A stretch of DNA of 64,000 bases, taken from NCBI RefSeq assembly GCF_008630915.1, contig NZ_CP043909.1, forward strand, positions 1,116,001 through 1,180,000. Direction: 5' to 3'. Each line of letters starts with the position of its first letter. The stretch's first letter is position 1. Shown piece after piece: positions 29,845-38,111 of the stretch. A model generated the notes under the pieces. It ran no database searches. It had not been told where the DNA came from and saw only the letters and a list, made by a program, of their open reading frames with translations. This DNA comes from Acinetobacter suaedae. Lineage in GTDB: Bacteria > Pseudomonadota > Gammaproteobacteria > Pseudomonadales > Moraxellaceae. Made by a program: the position numbers and the translations under genes.

Positions 29845-30288
29845 ATGAAATCAGAACGTATCCTAACGGGGATTATTGCCCTTTGTGGTTTGGGGTTGGT
29901 GATTTATGCAAGTAACTTTGATGCGCCAATCTCCTATGACTCTGTGGGACCAAAAGCCTTTCCTCTTTTGATTATGGGACTGATCACGGTGAGTGCTGTC
30001 TATTTGACTGTTAGACCCACGATCATGTTTGAACCTGTTGAGTTAGGCTGGACTAAGCATTTGCTTTTTAGAATTACATTATGTGCATTTGCGTTGACTT
30101 TATATGCAGCTTTATTTGAGTTACTAGGGTTCATTATTGCAACAACATTGATGGCAACAGCTATAGGCAAATTATTCAAAGGAAAAACAAGACCAACCAT
30201 TATCACCGCCTGTATTTTGGGTGTAACAACCTACTACTTATTTGATCGTGTTTTAGATGTGCCATTACCAATGGGATTGCTGGGTTAA
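29845..30288 (+). CDS. tctB: Tripartite tricarboxylate transporter small permease TctB
   Basis: 147 residues with four predicted membrane segments (ILTGIIALCGLGLVIYAS; FPLLIMGLITVSAVYLTV; ITLCAFALTLYAALFELLGFII; IITACILGVTTYYLF). Small, poorly conserved partner of TctA. It sits between tctC and tctA, 13 bp from tctA, in the standard order. Confidence 0.88.
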   Translation: MKSERILTGIIALCGLGLVIYASNFDAPISYDSVGPKAFPLLIMGLITVSAVYLTVRPTIMFEPVELGWTKHLLFRITLCAFALTLYAALFELLGFIIATTLMATAIGKLFKGKTRPTIITACILGVTTYYLFDRVLDVPLPMGLLG

Positions 30289-30301
30289 GGATGACAAATT
30301 T

Positions 30302-31804
30302 ATGGACGTATTAAGTTTCTTAATGACTGGCTTTGAGGTTGCACTGCAGCCACAAAATTTATTAATTGCATTTATTGGTGCATTTGTTGGAACTATTGTG
30401 GGATTGCTTCCTGGTTTGGGGCCAATTAATGGTGTTGCGATACTTTTACCTTTTGCATATGCATTGGGTTTGCCAGTTGAGAGCGCATTAATTTTACTTG
30501 CTGCAGTTTATCTGGGTTGTGAGTATGGAGGGCGAATTTCGGCAATTTTAATTAATGTTCCAGGTGACGCTGGTGCCATTATGACCACGATGGATGGCTA
30601 TCCTTTAGCTCAGCAAGGTAAAGCTGGTATTGCTTTATCACTTTCCTCAGTGAGTTCATTTATTGGAAGTATGGTTGCTTTTATTGGAATTGTTTTTTTT
30701 GCACCGATTTTAGCGAACTGGGCGATTGCATTTGGGCCAGCAGAATACTTTGCTTTGATGGTTTTTGCGATTGTGTGTCTAACTGGTTTGGTGAGCACTC
30801 AGCCCTTTAAAACATTAATCATGGCTTTGATTGGGTTGGGTTTGTCCACGGTTGGTATGGATGCAATTACAGGCGTATATCGTTTTACTTTTGATAGTGT
30901 GGGGTTAAGTGATGGTATTGCTTTTACAACCATCGTAATTGGTCTGTTCAGTGTCAGTGAAATTCTTCTACTATTGGAAAGAACAACCGTTGGAAAGGTT
31001 GTACTTGCTCAAGGCAAAAGATCTTTATTTAATTTAAAAGAGTTATTGAGCTCATTAGCAACCATTATTCGAAGTTCATTCATTGGATTTTTTTCAGGAA
31101 TTTTACCTGGGGCGGGGGCAAGTGTAGCGAGTGCTATGGCGTATACCACTGAACGTAAGCTGGCGGGTGAAAAAGGTAAGTTTGGTCAAGGAGACTTGCG
31201 AGGATTGGCTGCTCCAGAAAGTGCAAATAATGCCGCTGCATGTGGATCATTTATTCCCATGCTAACTTTGGGTGTGCCTGGATCGGGTACAACAGCCGTT
31301 ATGATGGGAGCTTTGACGTTATATAACATTACACCAGGCCCTCAACTGTTTGCAGAACAACCTGTATTAGTCTGGGCTTTGATTGCTTCGCTGATGGTTG
31401 GGAATATTATTCTTTTGGTTTTAAACTTACCATTAGTTGGTTTTTTTGCCAAACTACTTAATATTCCTAACTATATTCTTATCCCTGTAATTGCAACAGT
31501 TAGTTTCGTCGGTGTTTATGCAATTCATAGTACGATTTTTGATTTATTACTGTGTATTGGTTTAGGTGTTGTCGGCTATATATTAAGAAAGTTTGATTTT
31601 CCATTGGCTCCTTTAATCTTAGGCTTTGTCCTTGGTGAATTAATGGAGTCCAATCTACGCCGTGCTCTTTCTATTTCTCATGGTGAGCTAAACATTCTGT
31701 GGGATAGCAATATAAGTATAGGCTTGTGGGTGATGTCAGGATTGCTTCTGATTTTACCATTTGTCAGAAAATACTTATTTGTCAAAAGACAAATGCGGAA
31801 ATAA
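30302..31804 (+). CDS. tctA: Tripartite tricarboxylate transporter large permease TctA
   Basis: 500 residues, about twelve membrane segments. The family signature GTIVGLLPGLGPINGVAILLP near residue 30 and its second copy GILPGAGASVASAMAY near 280, plus LGVPGSGTTAVMMGAL, are clear. It moves the bound carboxylate across the inner membrane using an ion gradient. ATG 30302 has AAGGA 10 bp upstream; the longer frame from 30257 overlaps tctB and adds nothing family-like. Confidence 0.94.
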   Translation: MDVLSFLMTGFEVALQPQNLLIAFIGAFVGTIVGLLPGLGPINGVAILLPFAYALGLPVESALILLAAVYLGCEYGGRISAILINVPGDAGAIMTTMDGYPLAQQGKAGIALSLSSVSSFIGSMVAFIGIVFFAPILANWAIAFGPAEYFALMVFAIVCLTGLVSTQPFKTLIMALIGLGLSTVGMDAITGVYRFTFDSVGLSDGIAFTTIVIGLFSVSEILLLLERTTVGKVVLAQGKRSLFNLKELLSSLATIIRSSFIGFFSGILPGAGASVASAMAYTTERKLAGEKGKFGQGDLRGLAAPESANNAAACGSFIPMLTLGVPGSGTTAVMMGALTLYNITPGPQLFAEQPVLVWALIASLMVGNIILLVLNLPLVGFFAKLLNIPNYILIPVIATVSFVGVYAIHSTIFDLLLCIGLGVVGYILRKFDFPLAPLILGFVLGELMESNLRRALSISHGELNILWDSNISIGLWVMSGLLLILPFVRKYLFVKRQMRK

Positions 31805-31812
31805 GCTCTTTT

Positions 31813-31838
31813 AAAGGTCAGGATTCCTGACCTTTTTT
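31813..31838 (+). terminator. Terminator after tctA
   Basis: Perfect 11-bp arms AAAGGTCAGGA / TCCTGACCTTT followed by T residues, 8 bp after the stop. Confidence 0.88.
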
Positions 31839-32257
31839 ATGATTATGGAAAAGATTGCTTTCAACTCTCTGGGTTTGTATTTGCCTACATTGGTGTTATT
31901 GCTGTGAATTATTTTGAATTACGACGGCTTTGGTTATAGATGGAGATTGTATCTAGCCGATTACTCGTTTTGATAAGAAAAATTGATCGTCACTCGATAA
32001 GTTGAATTAAGTTAGCTGCATCGATTATGGTTTAGGGGTGTACTTTTGTGTGTGTGAAACAAAGCATTTCTTTGTAACCCGATGGTTAAATAAAGATACA
32101 ACTTATTTTATTTTTAAATAATAAAATTCAATGTCTTACGTGGGTTGGCAATAAAAATATAATAATTATAACTCTTGTTACAACGCCATAGTCGACAAAC
32201 ATTCGAAATTTTTACATAGTTCTATACAGATAAAATTGGGAATCGGGAGAATTACTC
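31839..32257. promoter_or_regulatory. Upstream region of the 77-residue protein
   Basis: 419 bp without a gene. At 32177-32200 it has GTTACAA-N8-TCGACAAAC, identical at 19 of 24 positions to the copy at 25376-25399. TCGACA followed after 17-18 bp by CATAGTT may be a promoter. GGGAGA is the ribosome site before the ATG at 32258. Confidence 0.45.
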
Positions 32258-32491
32258 ATGAATATGAATAAGGTCACGGTAAGGGTAAAGGATCAAGAAG
32301 AAAATGAATCAATTGTTATTGCGCAATTGAATGAACTTGAGGACCATGAGGTTTCATTTTTCAAACGAGTAGAGCATATTGAAATTGATGGTCGTGCGAT
32401 CTTTCCAAATATGGATTTGCTGTTTGAAGATGAGTTCGATGGGAAAATTTATAAATTAGTTGCTTTAGTGAATGACAAAAGACCAGTGTAA
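32258..32491 (+). CDS. Small acidic protein, paralogue of the gene at 25583
   Basis: 77 residues, no recognised domain. It shares VRVKDQEENESI, FKRVEHIEIDG, PNMDLLFED and DGKIYKLV with the 72-residue protein at 25583, and has the same upstream motif. GGGAGA lies 8 bp before the ATG. Two copies on either side of the ModA-like/Tct block suggest an old duplication or insertion of that block between them. Function unknown. Confidence 0.75.
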   Translation: MNMNKVTVRVKDQEENESIVIAQLNELEDHEVSFFKRVEHIEIDGRAIFPNMDLLFEDEFDGKIYKLVALVNDKRPV

Positions 32492-32525
32492 TAATGAAAT
32501 GATCCATTCTAGCCCGAATAAAAAT

Positions 32526-32556
32526 GCCCATTGATTTGTATAAAATCAGTGGGCTT
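32526..32556 (+). terminator. Possible terminator after the 77-residue gene
   Basis: Stem GCCCATTGATTT / AAATCAGTGGGC with one G-T pair and a short loop, followed by a weak T-rich stretch. Confidence 0.55.
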
Positions 32557-32635
32557 TAATTTAATTTGACTCAATTGATTCGTTATCATTGTTGATTATT
32601 CTGAAGTTTATGTCTGGGAGTATTGCACGGATATA

Positions 32636-32866
32636 CTAAGTAATCGGGTTAAGTCCTTTCACAATATCTTTAAACTCAGAACCATTTAACCAAAAAGATT
32701 TCTTTAAAAATAGCGTCGTCATAATACTTTCAGCAGCTTCACTATTTTCGTTTTCACAGAATATTCCATAGCTATTACCAAGAACAGTATTGTTCTCAAT
32801 GAGACGAATAAAGAAAGCATGTTGTTCGTCAGCATAACCAAGAATAGCATCGCGTTGATTGTTCAT
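32636..32866 (-). CDS. ddrR: Putative DdrR, small SOS co-regulator
   Basis: 76 residues, soluble, acidic, divergent from the UmuDAb gene across 290 bp. In Acinetobacter the small gene divergent from umuDAb is ddrR, whose product acts with UmuDAb as a corepressor of DNA-damage genes. I base the call mainly on this position and size; I cannot verify the sequence match. GGAG lies 9 bp before the ATG. Alternative: an unrelated small hypothetical protein. Confidence 0.55.
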   Translation of the reverse strand: MNNQRDAILGYADEQHAFFIRLIENNTVLGNSYGIFCENENSEAAESIMTTLFLKKSFWLNGSEFKDIVKGLNPIT

Positions 32867-33087
32867 TTTTCATGTCTCCACATCAAAAATATTTGCATAA
32901 AGCTTACTATTTAGAGATCAAATATATTCGTGAATTAGATCAATAACTTAATGTCTTAGATACAAGAGCTGTGTATTAAGTTATTCATTTAAAACAGTAA
33001 TTTAATTTGTTCAACATCCTTGTCTTATTTGAACAAGCTGAAATCTGATCTATGAAATTCATTGTTATGCAAAATTAATTTTTCGTC

Positions 33088-33114
33088 AACTTGAATTTGT
33101 AACTTTTTCAAGTT
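33088..33114 (+). promoter_or_regulatory. UmuDAb/DdrR-type SOS operator
   Basis: A 27-bp palindrome with perfect 8-bp arms AACTTGAA and TTCAAGTT around an 11-nt centre containing GTAAC. It matches the known Acinetobacter UmuDAb box (TTGAA-AATGTAACTTT-TTCAA) at nearly every position. It ends 42 bp before the umuDAb start codon, so it should cover that promoter and allow autorepression released by DNA damage. Confidence 0.85.
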
Positions 33115-33156
33115 AAATTAACTGAAAGCGTTTTTAACTTGGGTAAGGGGGAAGTT

Positions 33157-33768
33157 ATGTCCAAAAAGACTGAATCTGAGCATGGTGGAGCCAGAGCCAA
33201 TGCAGGACGAAAATCCCAATTCAGTGAACCGACTAAAGTGATTCGTGTTCCTGAATCTCAGGTCGATTTCATCAAAAAATGGTTACTGAATAATGTCAAA
33301 ACTGGCGCACGGAATGATTTGACGTCGACAATGAAAATCCAAAACGTGCAGGCAAAGAATGATCGAATTTATCATATTCCACTAGCAACTGAACGTGTTG
33401 CAGCAGGTTTTCCTTCACCTGCTCAAGATCACGTCGAGCAAGCTTTGGATTTAAATGAGTTTTTAATTCGAAATGAAAACTCAACATTTATCGTGAAAGC
33501 CAATTCACTGTCGATGTTGGATGCTGGGATTGATATTGATGATCCTTTGGTTGTGGATCGAAGTATTCCTGCCAAGTCAGGTGATATTGTGATTGCTCTG
33601 ATTGATAACGACTTTACTGTAAAACGTTTAATGATCGATCATCATTTCAATCCTCCAAAAGTTTGGCTAAAAGCAGAAAATCCTGATTATCAAAATATTT
33701 ATATCACTGAAGGACAGGAGTTAGTGATTTGGGGCGTCGTGACCTATAACTTGAAGCCAATGAGATAA
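33157..33768 (+). CDS. umuDAb: SOS regulator UmuDAb
   Basis: 203 residues, exactly the length of the Acinetobacter UmuDAb repressor. A DNA-binding N-terminal part ([11 protein letters not shown]) is followed by a LexA/UmuD peptidase S24 domain with the self-cleavage site Ala83-Gly84 (VAAGFPSP), catalytic Ser119 (NSLSM) and Lys156 (FTVKRL). After damage it cleaves itself and derepresses error-prone polymerase genes; Acinetobacter lacks LexA. ATG 33157 follows AAGGGGGAAG. It is 4 bp from umuC, so it may also serve as the UmuD partner. Confidence 0.93.
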   Translation: MSKKTESEHGGARANAGRKSQFSEPTKVIRVPESQVDFIKKWLLNNVKTGARNDLTSTMKIQNVQAKNDRIYHIPLATERVAAGFPSPAQDHVEQALDLNEFLIRNENSTFIVKANSLSMLDAGIDIDDPLVVDRSIPAKSGDIVIALIDNDFTVKRLMIDHHFNPPKVWLKAENPDYQNIYITEGQELVIWGVVTYNLKPMR

Positions 33769-33772
33769 ACTT

Positions 33773-35071
33773 ATGCCATTACCACAACGTATTTTTGCTT
33801 TGGTCGATGTAAATAATGCTTATGTTAGTTGTGAGCGTGTGTTTAATCCAAAGCTAGAGAATCGTCCTGTGGTGGTTTTGTCGAATAACGATGGTTGTGT
33901 TGTTTCCCGCTCGTATGAGGCAAAACAATTGGGTATTCGAATGGCTGTACCATTTTTCCAAATTGAAGAGATCATTCGCCAGCAGCATGTTGCCGTATTT
34001 TCAAGTAACTATGCCTTATATGCAGAAATGTCTCGGCGATTTATGAATATCTTGGCAAGCTTTGTTGATCCTTGTGAGCAGGAAGTCTATTCAATAGATG
34101 AGTGCTTTTTAGAACTTACAGCTTATCAACATCATTATGATCTAAGCGAGTATGCATTTCAGATTCTGTCTACTGTAAAGAAATGGTTGGGTCTACCTTG
34201 TTGTATTGGAATTGGTTATTCAAAAACGCAAGCAAAGCTCGCAAATCATTTGGCAAAAACGCATGCCAGTTTTAACGGAGTTTGTAATCTCGTTGATGAG
34301 GATCCTTGCATCATCGAGGATTTATTAATGCACACCCCTGTAGGAGAGGTATGGGGGGTGGGACGAAAAATTCGTCAGCGTTTGGAAAAAATGAATATCC
34401 ACTCTGTGATGGATTTGCTCCAAACTGATCCGAAAAGGATGGGTAAGCATTTTTCGGTGGTATTGGAAAATACGGTTAAAGAGCTTCAGGGCGTTGCATG
34501 TTTAGAAATCGAAGATGTCATTTCTGATCGTCAGCAAATTTTAAGTAGTCGTTCATTTGGACAACCGATTGAAGATAAAAATAGCCTCAGTGGTGCACTT
34601 ACCGAATTTGCTTTACGTGCAGTTGAACGACTTAGGAAACAAAAATTATTGTGTAAAGCCGTGGGTATAAGTATCCGCACCAATCGATTCAATAAGGACG
34701 CGTATTATCGGCCTTTTACGGTGGTGTATTTGGTCGATTATAGTGATGACCGTTTAGTGATTATGAAAGCGGTACAACAGGGCTTAGATCGGATTTATCA
34801 GGCAGGGCATCGCTATAAAAAAGCAGAAGTTATTTTGTTAGATATTATTCCTCAACATCGTCATGCCGTTGATTTGTTCTATAACACAGAAGAAATGCTG
34901 ACCCGACAAAATCTTTCGGTTGCGTTTGATGAAATTAATGAGCGGTTTGGGCGAGATGTAATGACTTTTGGACGCTTGATTGGTCCACAAGGGCGAGCGT
35001 GGGGAATGACCCAAAACCATAAATCACCAAGCTACCTAACAAAGTGGGAGGATGTGTTAAGGGTTGGCTAA
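33773..35071 (+). CDS. umuC: Translesion DNA polymerase V catalytic subunit UmuC
   Basis: 432 residues, full length. Y-family motifs include [19 protein letters not shown] (metal-binding Asp, residues about 7-25) and [10 protein letters not shown] (about 103), then the helix-hairpin-helix ([16 protein letters not shown]), little finger and the UmuC-specific C-terminus ending in [13 protein letters not shown].d. It copies damaged DNA with errors. Starts 4 bp after umuDAb in one operon. Confidence 0.96.
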   Translation: MPLPQRIFALVDVNNAYVSCERVFNPKLENRPVVVLSNNDGCVVSRSYEAKQLGIRMAVPFFQIEEIIRQQHVAVFSSNYALYAEMSRRFMNILASFVDPCEQEVYSIDECFLELTAYQHHYDLSEYAFQILSTVKKWLGLPCCIGIGYSKTQAKLANHLAKTHASFNGVCNLVDEDPCIIEDLLMHTPVGEVWGVGRKIRQRLEKMNIHSVMDLLQTDPKRMGKHFSVVLENTVKELQGVACLEIEDVISDRQQILSSRSFGQPIEDKNSLSGALTEFALRAVERLRKQKLLCKAVGISIRTNRFNKDAYYRPFTVVYLVDYSDDRLVIMKAVQQGLDRIYQAGHRYKKAEVILLDIIPQHRHAVDLFYNTEEMLTRQNLSVAFDEINERFGRDVMTFGRLIGPQGRAWGMTQNHKSPSYLTKWEDVLRVG

Positions 35072-35083
35072 ATGGCCTAAAAG

Positions 35084-35112
35084 TAAAAAAGACAGGTCGA
35101 AGCCTGTCTAGG
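35084..35112 (-). terminator. Terminator after the ArsR/AHSA1 operon
   Basis: Stem AGACAGG (35090-35096) / CCTGTCT (35103-35109). Read on the minus strand, a TTTTTT run follows, so it ends the AHSA1 transcript. Confidence 0.75.
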
Positions 35113-35132
35113 GTGATAATATAAAGCATAGA

Positions 35133-35597
35133 CTATAAACTTTTTGCATAGGCTTCGAGTTGATCGACCACAGTTCCCCAGCCACTGAAAAAGCCCATGT
35201 CTTCATGTTGTTGTCGAGCTGTGGGTGTGCGGTGACGTGCAATCGCTGTATATTTGGTTGAGCCATTACCAAGGTCTTCAAACAAAATAATCGCAGTCAT
35301 AAATGGATTTTCACTTGGTTTCCAGTCTTCAGTATAAGCATCAGTAAACACTAATTTTTCATGCTCAATAATTTCTAAAAATACACCGTGATTCGGGATC
35401 TGATTACCATCGACATCAAATAGCGTATTAAATTTTCCTCCCACTCTTAAATCAATTTCACAAGACACAATCGAATGAGGTTTGGGAATAAAGAAGTGTT
35501 TAATATGCTCTGGCGTAGTCCAACATTCCCAGAGTAATTCACTTGGTACATTGACAGTTCGCTCTAGTTTTAGATCTGTTTGAGGATCAAGGTTCAT
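35133..35597 (-). CDS. SRPBCC/AHSA1-domain protein
   Basis: 154 residues forming one START-like AHSA1 domain (ERTVNVPSELLWECWTTPEHIKHFF, split about residues 12-36; GWGTVVDQLEAYAK at the end). This family binds hydrophobic ligands in a deep pocket. It overlaps the ArsR-type regulator gene by 11 bp, a frequent bacterial pair in which the regulator controls its partner. Ligand unknown. Confidence 0.88.
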   Translation of the reverse strand: MNLDPQTDLKLERTVNVPSELLWECWTTPEHIKHFFIPKPHSIVSCEIDLRVGGKFNTLFDVDGNQIPNHGVFLEIIEHEKLVFTDAYTEDWKPSENPFMTAIILFEDLGNGSTKYTAIARHRTPTARQQHEDMGFFSGWGTVVDQLEAYAKSL

Positions 35598-35934
35598 TTT
35601 TTCTTTTCCTTTGTAAATTGAGTGCGTAGTCTTCTAATTGATTTAAGCGTGTTTCCCACATGGTTTGTTGTTGATGTAACCAGTGTTGCACAGGATTTAA
35701 GGCATTGGGGCTAAGTGCATATGTTCTGACTCTGCCATTTTTTAGGGTTGTGATAAGTCCAGCTTCTTCTAGTTTTCTCAAGTGTTTCAGAAAAGAAGGT
35801 AATGCCATCGCATGTTCTTCTGCTAATGATGTCGTGGTCGCGTCACCATGAGACAGACGAGTCAAGATAGCTCTGCGTGTTGGATCACTTAAAGCATTAA
35901 ATAAAAGATCGAGTTGCGAATCATACTTAGCCAT
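35587..35934 (-). CDS. ArsR-family transcriptional regulator
   Basis: 115 residues from the ATG at 35934. The winged HTH is LFNALSDPTRRAILTRL ... TTSLAEEHAMALPSFLKHLRKLEEAGLI, followed by the beta wing KNGRVRTYAL. No metal-binding Cys pair is visible, so it likely responds to an organic signal. No Shine-Dalgarno precedes the ATG and a palindrome covers the start codon, so the message may be leaderless or the start further upstream (a TTG at 35985 is the only option). Autoregulation is likely. Confidence 0.88.
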   Translation of the reverse strand: MAKYDSQLDLLFNALSDPTRRAILTRLSHGDATTTSLAEEHAMALPSFLKHLRKLEEAGLITTLKNGRVRTYALSPNALNPVQHWLHQQQTMWETRLNQLEDYALNLQRKRKNEP

Positions 35935-35946
35935 ATAGCTAAGTAT
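35923..35946 (-). promoter_or_regulatory. Palindromic operator over the ArsR-type gene start
   Basis: Perfect 9-bp arms ATACTTAGC (35923-35931) and GCTAAGTAT (35938-35946) around CATATA; the regulator start codon lies in the centre. Confidence 0.7.
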
Positions 35947-35973
35947 TAGCTTAAAAAAAACACAAGTCAAGAA

Positions 35974-35997
35974 AAACTTATCCAAAAGGCTAAGTTT
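35974..35997 (-). promoter_or_regulatory. Second operator-like inverted repeat of the ArsR-type gene
   Basis: AAACTTA (35974-35980) and TAAGTTT (35991-35997), with CC/GG also pairing inside. It uses the same ACTTA/TAAGT half-site as the palindrome 28 bp away, consistent with two dimers binding. Confidence 0.6.
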
Positions 35998-36076
35998 CCC
36001 AGTAACTCAGTTGTAGTACATGCTCATAAATAAAAAATGATGGTTTGATATTCAATGCTCAAACTCCTTAGTGAGC

Positions 36077-37186
36077 TCACCGAATATTTTCCCACCATTG
36101 TTTAAAGCGCTGATGATCGTTATCGAGTTCAACTAACTCACCAATCATCGGTGTCGCAAGTCGATACTTTCTCGATTTTGAATATTCTGTAATTCTAGTA
36201 ATTGGTTCATACCACGGATGTTTGGCTAAACTAAACTTGGAATGATGTACAGGAATCATATTACGTGCATTCAATTCCTCAGTGGCTTGAGCAACCTCAT
36301 TCGGGTGACAATGTACCGCATGCCAAGCGGCATCATATTGTCCATTTTCCATCAATGCCCAATCGAAAGGCCCATATTTTTCACCGATTTCGACAAAGTG
36401 TTTGTTATAGCCACCATCGCCTGTGTAAAAAATCTTTTTATTTGGTGATTGAATAATAAATGAAATCCATAGATTTTTGCCGCCATCGAAAGCACGTCTT
36501 GAGTCGTGATGAGTGGTCTCGGTGATGATAGTAATACCATCGTCAAACTCAATGCGATCTCCCCAATCTTTTTCAATCAGTATATCTTTGGGATAACCCC
36601 AATATTCAAAATGTTCACCAACACCGAGCCCTGTGATCACATATTTAACTTTGTTCTTTAATTGCAAAATGGTTTTATAATCCAAATGATCATAGTGATC
36701 ATGTGAAATCAGTAAATAATCAATATCAGGTAATTCATCGACGGTATAGATATCAGTTCCTCGATAAGCACGAGTTCCCCAAGGCAGAGGCGAGACTTTG
36801 CCACTCATGACTGGGTCAATTAAAAACGTTTTACCGTGGAGCTGCATAAAAACAGAAGAATGCCCGAACCAGATGATGACATCCTGTTGAGGATTGAGAG
36901 TCCGTAAGTTGGTTTTAACCGAAGGGATAATATCTTTGGGGTGACGATGCGGAATGGTTTTAATAAAGGTTCTATATAGTTCAATGAAGGTGTGGGAGCA
37001 ATCTGTCATGCCTCGTTTGTCGGTGAGATTGCGAAATTGACCTTGTCTATAGTTGGGAGAGTTTTGAATACGTTGTAGTCGTTCCCCGGAGGGGAGTTTT
37101 CCAAAAAGAGGGTGTCGTGTATAGAGAAAACAGATAAAAATAAGTAGGCTTAGAGCGAGAGCAAAAACAATAAGCATAAATCGCAT
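36077..37186 (-). CDS. MBL-fold metal-dependent hydrolase (NAPE-PLD-like)
   Basis: 369 residues. An N-terminal membrane segment (FMLIVFALALSLLIFICFLY) is followed by a metallo-beta-lactamase fold: IIWFGHSSVFMQL-type start, the metal motif SHDHYDHLD (about residue 160), then TGDGGYNKHF and a late His (PVHHSKF). The closest family is NAPE-phospholipase D / UlaG-like lactonases. It may be anchored in the inner membrane; substrate unknown. Confidence 0.85.
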   Translation of the reverse strand: MRFMLIVFALALSLLIFICFLYTRHPLFGKLPSGERLQRIQNSPNYRQGQFRNLTDKRGMTDCSHTFIELYRTFIKTIPHRHPKDIIPSVKTNLRTLNPQQDVIIWFGHSSVFMQLHGKTFLIDPVMSGKVSPLPWGTRAYRGTDIYTVDELPDIDYLLISHDHYDHLDYKTILQLKNKVKYVITGLGVGEHFEYWGYPKDILIEKDWGDRIEFDDGITIITETTHHDSRRAFDGGKNLWISFIIQSPNKKIFYTGDGGYNKHFVEIGEKYGPFDWALMENGQYDAAWHAVHCHPNEVAQATEELNARNMIPVHHSKFSLAKHPWYEPITRITEYSKSRKYRLATPMIGELVELDNDHQRFKQWWENIR

Positions 37187-37443
37187 TACCTTTTATTTGA
37201 GCATTCGATAGTCAATATTAATAGAAAGTAAAAGCGACAAAATGATGAAACATTAATAAAAAGTCGATGAATGAAAATGTCGTGATCGTGATATAGCTTA
37301 TTTTTATTGTGATCATGCAAAGCTGAAAAAGTAAGTCAGCGGTGACATGATTGAGCAAAACGAAGCCATTAGCGGGAAGTGGTTTATGCTAGACTATATG
37401 TGGATAACAGTATTCATCACTGTGAATAAAATGAGTAAATAAG

Positions 37444-38094
37444 ATGATTGGGCAGCAGAGAAACATATTAGCAGCGATGGGAATAGATGTTTGGATTCCT
37501 AGAGACGTTGTATGTCAAAAAAATACTGCGCCAAGTCTGTGGCGAGATCAGATCATTGATCAACCGACTCAATACAGTGAACCTATACCGAACAGTGCTC
37601 GTATTATTCAAGATGCTCCAATGGCATCTGTGGAAACTCAGCCAGCGACAGTCCGAGAGAGTTCACAACAGGTTGAGCTTGTTGAAAACTCCGTTGTGAA
37701 AGCTCCTGTTGTGGAAAAAGAGCAAATCGTCATTACTGCGCCAGTCCAAGCGTTTGAGTTGCAGATGTACGTTCTAGAAAATTGCGCTATTTTATTGGAA
37801 AGTAGTCAGCTAAATGATGCACAACGACAACTATGGCAAAATATTCAAAAAGCTCGACTTGGTCAGTATGCTGAATTGAAATGGCCATTTCCACTGGCTG
37901 CTTTTCAGGAAAGTCGTGGACTTTCGTCTTATATTCAAGGCTTTTTAGATGCAACAGCAAACAATAAAAAAATTCTTTGCCTTGGCCAGCTCGATTTTAT
38001 TCAACATACCAATATATTGCATCTTGCAAGTTTAGAGGAAATGATTGCTCAACCTTTATTAAAAAGACGGTTATGGCAGCTTATGCAGTCGTAG
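37444..38094 (+). CDS. Possible DNA polymerase III psi (HolD)-like protein
   Basis: 216 residues. No domain is certain. The first 22 residues, QRNILAAMGIDVWIPRD, resemble the N-terminal DnaX-binding peptide of HolD (E. coli RRDWQLQQLGITQWSLRRP), and the C-terminus, SLEEMIAQPLLKRRLWQLM, parallels the HolD end (LTDLRANPTARAALWQQI). Between them is a Pro/Gln/Val-rich linker (about 25-95). Psi joins the clamp loader to the SSB-binding chi subunit. It starts at ATG 37444 and is followed 17 bp later by a dehydrogenase gene. Confidence 0.5.
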   Translation: MIGQQRNILAAMGIDVWIPRDVVCQKNTAPSLWRDQIIDQPTQYSEPIPNSARIIQDAPMASVETQPATVRESSQQVELVENSVVKAPVVEKEQIVITAPVQAFELQMYVLENCAILLESSQLNDAQRQLWQNIQKARLGQYAELKWPFPLAAFQESRGLSSYIQGFLDATANNKKILCLGQLDFIQHTNILHLASLEEMIAQPLLKRRLWQLMQS

Positions 38095-38111
38095 GAAATG
38101 GAAAGCTCAGA

